NCBI RefSeq assembly: GCF_001704635.1
Contig: NZ_MAXF01000136.1
Location: 62,001-126,000 of the forward strand
Length of the DNA stretch: 64,000 nucleotides
From: Streptomyces sparsogenes
GTDB taxonomy: Bacteria; Actinomycetota; Actinomycetes; Streptomycetales; Streptomycetaceae
Direction of reading: 5' to 3'
The first letter of the stretch is position 1, and every line of letters starts with the position of its first letter. This document shows positions 59,927-64,000 of this stretch, one piece after another. A program made the position numbers and the translations under genes. The notes beneath the pieces were generated by a model that did not search any database, had not been told where the DNA came from, and saw only the letters and a list, made by a program, of their open reading frames with translations.

Positions 59927-60154
59927 ATGGCGATGAACCCCACGAACCTGCCCTACATCACCGTCTTCGGGCAGGGCACCAACCCCGAGGAGTCGGTGAG
60001 CGTCGACCTCGTCGCAACCACCAACGGCATCCAGTTCTCGGAAGATGAGCTGATCGCGCTGGTGCGGCAACACCTCGATAGCCTTCCCGGTGTCGGATCG
60101 ACGTCCGCCACTCGCTACAGCGTGGCCGTGGAGCAGGTCGGCGAGGGAGCCTGA
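59927..60154 (+). CDS. Small tail-region protein
   Basis: 75 aa from ATG after AGGAG. V-D-L-V-A-T-T-N-G-I-Q-F-S-E-D-E-L-I-A-L-V-R-Q-H-L. Between tail genes; role unknown. Confidence 0.55.
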   Translation: MAMNPTNLPYITVFGQGTNPEESVSVDLVATTNGIQFSEDELIALVRQHLDSLPGVGSTSATRYSVAVEQVGEGA

Positions 60155-60777
60155 TGGCCACAACGGACGCCTACGGGCAAGGCATTCCGATCACTGCGCT
60201 GACGGATCAGCCGAACGCCAACTCACTCATCTTCGGGCCCGTCGATGAGCTCACCGAACGGTCCGTGATGCGATTCTCCTCGGCCTCGGCGCGCAACGCG
60301 ACCCTCAGCAGCCCGGTAGCTGGCATGGTCGCCTACCTCACTACGGAGAAGCTGTTTACTGGCTACGACGGTACCGCCTGGGTGGTGCTCGCTGCGGGCA
60401 CCTCCGCCTGGACGAACGTACCGCTGGCCAGCGGCTTCACCCACAATGGCAACAGCAACGGGAACTTCCAATACAGGGTGGTCAATCTCTTCGGCGAGCC
60501 CACTGTCATGCTCCAGGGCGCCGTCAACGCGACTTACAGCGGTAGCAACATCGCCAACGGGGGCATCGTCACCTCTTCCCCACTCCCGTCTTCCGCCCGG
60601 CCAGGGAGCCTCCGCACCGTCGTCATCCCCTGCTCAGACGTGTCCAGCGTCCGCATCACTCTCAAGCTGGACGCCCAGCCTGACGGCCACCTGAAGATTT
60701 ACGGCACAGGCACCGGCGCCGACGGCACCAGCAAACCTCCGTGGATCGGATTCAACGGCGTCTTCTACAGCCTCTGA
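60154..60777 (+). CDS. Minor tail protein
   Basis: 207 aa from ATG overlapping the previous stop. PITALTDQPNANSLIFGPVDELTERSVMRFSSASARNATLSSPVAGMVAYLTTEKLFTGYDGTAWVVL is a common actinophage tail-tip opening; the C-terminus is a beta domain like a receptor-binding tip. Confidence 0.7.
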   Translation: MATTDAYGQGIPITALTDQPNANSLIFGPVDELTERSVMRFSSASARNATLSSPVAGMVAYLTTEKLFTGYDGTAWVVLAAGTSAWTNVPLASGFTHNGNSNGNFQYRVVNLFGEPTVMLQGAVNATYSGSNIANGGIVTSSPLPSSARPGSLRTVVIPCSDVSSVRITLKLDAQPDGHLKIYGTGTGADGTSKPPWIGFNGVFYSL

Positions 60778-60799
60778 CCACGAACATCCCTCACCGCAC

Positions 60800-60834
60800 G
60801 CCCCGCAGAGTCGGGGCCTTCTTCATGTCTGGAG
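60800..60834 (+). promoter_or_regulatory. Stem-loop leader, copy C
   Basis: GCCCCG (60800-60805) pairs with CGGGGC (60812-60817), then C and TTCTTCATGTCTGGAG (60819-60834), which includes the RBS of the endolysin gene. Confidence 0.5.
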
Positions 60835-60840
60835 GCCTCC

Positions 60841-61884
60841 GTGGCCAAGACGGGACCACAGCGCTACCCCGGCGCATCCACCACCTACTGGTACCAGTCC
60901 GCGTGGGGTGGCGACTCGATGGAGTCGAACGTCATCGTCTGGCACACCACCGAAGGCACCAGCCTCCCCTCCTACAGCGGGGGAGCGCAGGCCCCCAACT
61001 TCACCGCCGTGCCCGACTTCAAGAACAAGCGGCTGCTCTGGTACCAGCACTTCGACTTCGACACCTCCGCCCGTGCCCTCGTCAACCGGCCTGGCGGGGT
61101 CGAGACCAACACGCTCAATGTGTGCCAGGTTGAACTCGTCGGCACCTGCGACCCGTCCACGCACAAGAAGTGGGGCAGCACCCCGCACCTGTACACCTCG
61201 GAGCTGCCCGACTGGGTGATCCGTGACCTGGCCGCCTTCGTTAAGTGGGCCCACGACCAGCACGGCGTGCCGCTCACCAGCGCGGTGACGTTCAAGGCAT
61301 ACCCGGGCAGCTACGGCTCCAACGGGGTGCGCATGACCGCCGCCAAATGGAACAGCTTCACCGGCCACTGCGGGCACCAGCACGTCCCCGAGAACGACCA
61401 CGGCGACCCCGGCCTATTTCCTATGGGCGCCATCCTCGACCACGCCAAGGGCGCCAGCACCCCCACCACCCCGCACCAGCAGGGAGAAGACAGCGACATG
61501 CCCACCACGCTCGGTCTGTACAGCACCACCGACCGGCCCCTCGTCCCGGGGAAATGGACCACGCTCACGGTCGAAAAGACCGATATCGTCACCGGCGCCA
61601 ATGCCTACACCGCGAGCGTCATGCTTACCGTCGACGGTGCACCCGCCGGCGGCACCCTCCAGGGCCGCTTCTACCACCAGCGCACAGACGGATCCCGCTG
61701 GGACTCAGGCATCGTCGAACGCCCCACCACAGCAGGCAGCAGCTTCGTCGACTTCCCCCACGCCGGATCCATCGCCGCCACCGAGAAGCTCCGCTTCGAA
61801 GTCGCCTACTTCCCCGCCACCTCAGGCGACGAAAAGTCGGTCACCATCACCACGTCGCGCGTGCGCGGCCTCTACTGGAAGTGA
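60841..61884 (+). CDS. N-acetylmuramoyl-L-alanine amidase endolysin
   Basis: 347 aa from GTG. Amidase_2 domain in residues 1-205: W-H-T-T-E-G with H35, and G-H-C-G-H-Q-H-V-P-E-N-D-H-G-D-P-G (176-191) as the metal/catalytic end. The C-terminal 125 residues form a beta domain, probably wall binding. It cuts the host peptidoglycan at lysis. Confidence 0.88.
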   Translation: MAKTGPQRYPGASTTYWYQSAWGGDSMESNVIVWHTTEGTSLPSYSGGAQAPNFTAVPDFKNKRLLWYQHFDFDTSARALVNRPGGVETNTLNVCQVELVGTCDPSTHKKWGSTPHLYTSELPDWVIRDLAAFVKWAHDQHGVPLTSAVTFKAYPGSYGSNGVRMTAAKWNSFTGHCGHQHVPENDHGDPGLFPMGAILDHAKGASTPTTPHQQGEDSDMPTTLGLYSTTDRPLVPGKWTTLTVEKTDIVTGANAYTASVMLTVDGAPAGGTLQGRFYHQRTDGSRWDSGIVERPTTAGSSFVDFPHAGSIAATEKLRFEVAYFPATSGDEKSVTITTSRVRGLYWK

Positions 61885-61892
61885 GCTCGACC

Positions 61893-62249
61893 ATGAAGAT
61901 CTTCGGCAGAGAACCGGTCGTGGTTCTGAACAGCCTCTCGGCGATCCTCGGCCTGATCGTCACCCTCGGTATCACCAGCCTGACCGCCGAACAGTCCGGC
62001 GCGATCGTCGCCGTGGTCTCCGCAATCCTCGGCGGCATCGCCGCCGCCATGACCCGACCCGTCGCTCCGCAGGCGTTCACCGCCATCGTCGCAGCCGGCG
62101 CCACCGCCGTCGCCGCATTCGGCTACGAGGTCAGCCAGGAAACCGTCGGCGCCATCAACACGCTCGTCCTCGCCGCACTCACCCTGCTGACCCGCGTCCA
62201 GGTCACACCCTCCAGTCCGGCCGCCCCCGCGGGCCCGACGGGCGTCTGA
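61893..62249 (+). CDS. Holin
   Basis: 118 aa from ATG. Three hydrophobic segments: VVVLNSLSAILGLIVTLGI, IVAVVSAILGGIAAAM and FTAIVAAGATAVAAFGY, with a short Pro-rich tail. Directly after the endolysin gene. Class I-like topology. Confidence 0.75.
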   Translation: MKIFGREPVVVLNSLSAILGLIVTLGITSLTAEQSGAIVAVVSAILGGIAAAMTRPVAPQAFTAIVAAGATAVAAFGYEVSQETVGAINTLVLAALTLLTRVQVTPSSPAAPAGPTGV

Positions 62250-62695
62250 TGCCGTGCCGGGTGGCCCGACGGCTACAGAAACACCTGGGCCGCCGCGGCA
62301 CGTTCCTTTTGATCCTCGGCACGGGCAAGACCTGCTGGGGCATCGGCCTCATCGCCACACCCCAAGGAAGCACACAGGGCCTCGAACTCCTCACCCACGC
62401 CATGCCCCTGCACTACTGGGCCTGGCTATGGATCACGGCCGGCCTGGTCACCGCGGGCAGCGCCTTCGTCCGTGTAGGCCGCGACAGCATCGGGTTCTTC
62501 GCCGCCCTGATACCCCCCACTGTGTGGGCCACGGCCTACACATCTGCCGTCGTCAACGGCACCTTTCCCCGCGGCGGGTTCGTCGCAATCTGGTACCTCA
62601 CCTCCCATGTGGGGGTCATCCTGTGGGCCGCAACGGTGCCCGAACATTCGGTCCCCCCAGCGCCGAGACGCCCCCGGAGAGGCAAGGGCGCATGA
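62249..62695 (+). CDS. Membrane protein of the lysis cassette
   Basis: 148 aa from ATG (TGATG overlap). About four membrane segments (GTFLLILGTGKTCWGIGLIA, YWAWLWITAGLVTAGSAFV, FFAALIPPTVWATAYTSAVV, GGFVAIWYLTSHVGVILWAAT) and basic ends. A second holin or accessory is possible. Confidence 0.65.
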   Translation: MPCRVARRLQKHLGRRGTFLLILGTGKTCWGIGLIATPQGSTQGLELLTHAMPLHYWAWLWITAGLVTAGSAFVRVGRDSIGFFAALIPPTVWATAYTSAVVNGTFPRGGFVAIWYLTSHVGVILWAATVPEHSVPPAPRRPRRGKGA

Positions 62696-63051
62696 CCATC
62701 TGGGCGGGCCTCGTCACCGCGTTCGGCACCGTCGGCGTGATCGCGTGCGGGATCTTCACCGCGCGAGCAACCACGCGGGCAGCCGCCGCCACGGCACGGG
62801 CGAACGAGGCCGCAGCGCGGGCAGCCGCCGAGCCAGCCAACCAGCAGGCAAGTCTGTCGGTTCTGCAGGCCACGGTGGAACGGGTGGACATGGAAAACGG
62901 GCAGCTACGGCAGAGGCAGAGCAGGCTGGAGTCGCTACTGCGGGCGTTCTCGTGGACGGTGGACGAGCTGTATCGGTGGGCTCGGAACCCTGTCGGCCAG
63001 CCTCCGGAGCCGCACTCGCTGGTGGATGAGTACAACCGAACTGGAGTATGA
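62692..63051 (+). CDS. Membrane-anchored coiled-coil protein
   Basis: 119 aa from ATG overlapping the previous stop. One N-terminal membrane helix (WAGLVTAFGTVGVIACGIF), then an Ala-rich coiled coil. Possibly an antiholin-like or spanin-like lysis factor. Confidence 0.6.
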   Translation: MTIWAGLVTAFGTVGVIACGIFTARATTRAAAATARANEAAARAAAEPANQQASLSVLQATVERVDMENGQLRQRQSRLESLLRAFSWTVDELYRWARNPVGQPPEPHSLVDEYNRTGV

Positions 63052-63053
63052 CC

Positions 63054-63227
63054 ATGCCGACCCCTGAGGAGCAGCCCGCCCCGCAGCCGGCCGTGCCGAT
63101 CCCGGACACGTCCGCGGCGGACATGGGCACCCTGGTGGACATGGGGGTGGTGGAGCCGCAGCCCGAGCCCTCCCCGGAGCCGCCACCGCCGCCCAACTAC
63201 GACGGGGCGGCGCCCGAGAATCCATGA
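63054..63227 (+). CDS. Small proline-rich protein
   Basis: 57 aa from ATG 2 bases after the previous stop. Acidic and Pro-rich (E-P-S-P-E-P-P-P-P-P). Last gene of the lysis transcript. Function unknown. Confidence 0.5.
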   Translation: MPTPEEQPAPQPAVPIPDTSAADMGTLVDMGVVEPQPEPSPEPPPPPNYDGAAPENP

Positions 63228-63275
63228 AGGAACGCCTCGCCCCTGCCAAGTGCAGGCGGCGGGGCTTCTATTCGT

Positions 63276-63303
63276 TTGCCGTGTCGGCACCCCCATGTAC
63301 TCT
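63276..63303 (+). promoter_or_regulatory. Candidate Y RNA promoter
   Basis: TTGCCG (63276-63281), 16 bases, TACTCT (63298-63303). It would start transcription near 63310, just before the first structured RNA. A GC-rich hairpin-like stretch followed by TTCT (about 63239-63269) lies upstream and may end the lysis transcript. Confidence 0.45.
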
Positions 63304-63318
63304 TGAGCCACAACTTCA

Positions 63319-63395
63319 TGCACCTCCCGGTGCGCAGGCCGCGGCTACTTCTTTGGGTGAATCACGCCGCACGCCGACTTTGATCTCGGGAGGCA
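63319..63395 (+). ncRNA. Y RNA-like RNA 1, no tRNA module
   Basis: A lower stem CCTCCCG/CGGGAGG (63323-63329, 63387-63393) encloses an internal loop: GTGCGCA on the 5' side (63330-63336) and GACTTTGATCT on the 3' side (63376-63386). Above it GGC/GCC (63337-63339, 63373-63375), a C mismatch, and GCGGC/GCCGC (63341-63345, 63366-63370). Apical loop 63346-63365 begins TACTTCT. The same order, with the same 5' internal-loop bases, occurs in the second RNA. Known Y RNAs have this kind of bulged helix as the Ro60-binding site. Confidence 0.75.
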
Positions 63396-63403
63396 CAGCA
63401 TCG

Positions 63404-63549
63404 GGGGTGCCCGGTGCGCAGGCCGGGGATACTTCTCCTGCCAAGAGAGAGACGCGGGTTCGAATCCCGCCCTCCGGTCCAGGGGACCGGAGGTAGCTCA
63501 GCGGCCTAGAGCGCTACGTTTCCCCAGCCGATTTGATCTCGGGCACCCT
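63404..63549 (+). ncRNA. Y RNA-like RNA 2 (YrlA-type) with permuted tRNA module
   Basis: Lower stem GGGTGCCCG/CGGGCACCC (63405-63413, 63540-63548); internal loop GTGCGCA (63414-63420) and GATTTGATCT (63530-63539); upper helix GGC-C-GGGGA/TCCCC-A-GCC (63421-63429, 63521-63529). Inside is a circularly permuted tRNA: T arm GCGGG-TTCGAAT-CCCGC (63454-63470), acceptor 3' strand 63471-63480, AGG loop, acceptor 5' strand 63484-63493 (10 bp), TA, then D arm GCTC/GAGC (63496-63512) with a GG in its loop. There is no anticodon arm. This matches the tRNA-mimic design described for YrlA RNAs. Confidence 0.88.
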
Positions 63550-63561
63550 ACTGCTGGTCCT

Positions 63562-63584
63562 TCCCTCTACGTGAGGGGCTTTTT
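63562..63584 (+). terminator. Terminator overlapping the TROVE gene RBS
   Basis: CCCTC (63563-63567), TACGT loop, GAGGG (63573-63577), then GCTTTTT. It can end the Y RNA transcript. GAGGGG in its 3' arm is also the RBS of the ATG at 63586. Confidence 0.7.
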
Positions 63585-63585
63585 C

Positions 63586-64000
63586 ATGGCCAGGTTCAAC
63601 CAGCGCGGCAGCCGTCCCGCCGTCCACTCGCCCGTGACCACCACCGGGGAACGGACCATCACACACGAAGGCGCCACCGGACACCTCCGGGACGCGAAGA
63701 GCGAACTCTTCCTGCTCGCGGTCAGCAACTTCGTGGGTGTCGACACCTTCTACGAGAAGGGCGGCCAGCGCGACGACCGGTACACTCAGCTCGTCCGCAA
63801 GCTCGCCATCGAAGACCCCGAGTGGACAGCCGGACTCCTCGGCTGGTTGCGCGGCGAGGGCAACATGCGCACCGCCGCCCTCGTCGGCGCCGCCGAGTTC
63901 ACCGCCGAACGCCTGCTGCACGAGGTGCCCGGCTACTCCCGGCAGGTCATCGCCTCCGTCCTCCAGCGCGCCGACGAGCCGGGGGAGATGCTCGGCTACT
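63586..64000 (+). CDS. rsr: Ro60/TROVE-domain protein, 3' end outside window
   Basis: 138 residues are visible from ATG. The N-terminal TROVE pattern is clear: an opening basic region, then T-H-E-G-A-T-G-H-L-R-D-A-K-S-E-L-F-L-L-A-V-S-N-F-V-G-V-D-T-F-Y-E, L-V-R-K-L-A-I-E-D-P-E-W-T-A-G-L-L-G-W-L-R-G-E-G-N-M-R-T-A-A-L-V-G-A, which are HEAT-like repeats of the Ro ring. Ro60 binds Y RNAs on the outside of the ring and misfolded RNAs in its hole. In bacteria it tethers RNA nucleases through Y RNA. Directly after two Y RNA-like genes. Confidence 0.92.
   Translation, partial: MARFNQRGSRPAVHSPVTTTGERTITHEGATGHLRDAKSELFLLAVSNFVGVDTFYEKGGQRDDRYTQLVRKLAIEDPEWTAGLLGWLRGEGNMRTAALVGAAEFTAERLLHEVPGYSRQVIASVLQRADEPGEMLGY

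Noticed and set aside
63454-63512. An ordinary tRNA gene
   Set aside because: T arm, acceptor and D arm are in permuted order, with a capped 10-bp acceptor stem and no anticodon arm; it is embedded in a Y RNA-type stem.
1-64000. CRISPR array, insertion sequence or integrase
   Set aside because: No regularly spaced repeat-spacer array, transposase motif, tyrosine recombinase or large serine recombinase signature was seen in the translated frames.

Overview
The window is high-GC actinobacterial DNA, most likely from a temperate Streptomyces siphophage or phage-plasmid. The signs are GC-rich third codon positions, many GTG starts, frequent 1-4 base start/stop overlaps, and small zinc-ribbon proteins typical of Streptomyces mobile elements. 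Nearly every gene reads rightward. Exceptions are a leftward regulatory block at about 16.0-21.3 kb and a few single leftward regulators. No integrase, partition gene or telomere gene was found, and both ends cut through genes, so the window is part of a larger element.

Layout. 0-7 kb is an early/replication module: a truncated HTH protein, a BRO-type antirepressor, an orphan Phd-like antitoxin with operators, an initiator-like protein whose gene carries seven 17-bp iterons (candidate origin), a DnaC-type loader, a DnaB-type helicase and a C5-cytosine methyltransferase. 7-13.4 kb holds small accessory proteins, a strongly marked operator/promoter for a divergent HTH regulator, and a tRNA top-half remnant. 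13.6-15 kb has two paralogous toxin-antitoxin-like pairs. 16-21.3 kb is mainly leftward: a RapZ-C-like protein, a GIY-YIG/winged-helix fusion, a HutC-type GntR repressor and a UTRA-only partner. 21.4-28.6 kb looks like an actinomycete conjugative element: an Xis-like protein, small Spd-like membrane proteins, a DUF2637/SpdA-like protein, a TraB/FtsK-type DNA translocase, and a repeat cluster beside it that could be its cis transfer site. 28.6-34.4 kb is small accessory genes.

34.4-63.2 kb is the virion and lysis module: GT2 glycosyltransferase and sugar epimerase, BppU-like and tail-fibre proteins, HNH nuclease, PrimPol-like protein, terminase, portal, MuF-like protein, scaffold, major capsid, connectors interleaved with two GT4 glycosyltransferases, major tail protein, tail chaperones with a -1 frameshift at GGGAAAG, tape measure with a transglycosylase domain, minor tail proteins, amidase endolysin and holin-like proteins.

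The most striking feature is at the right end (63.3-64.0 kb). Two tandem structured RNAs share one architecture and show compensatory base changes. The second carries a circularly permuted tRNA-like module (T arm, capped acceptor stem, D arm). They end at a terminator whose 3' arm contains the ribosome-binding site of a Ro60/TROVE-domain gene. This is a Ro60-Y RNA (YrlA-type) ribonucleoprotein locus carried by the element. Together the parts suggest a phage that replicates with its own loader and helicase, may also move by TraB-type double-strand DNA transfer, decorates its virion with sugar, and brings its own RNA-handling RNP.
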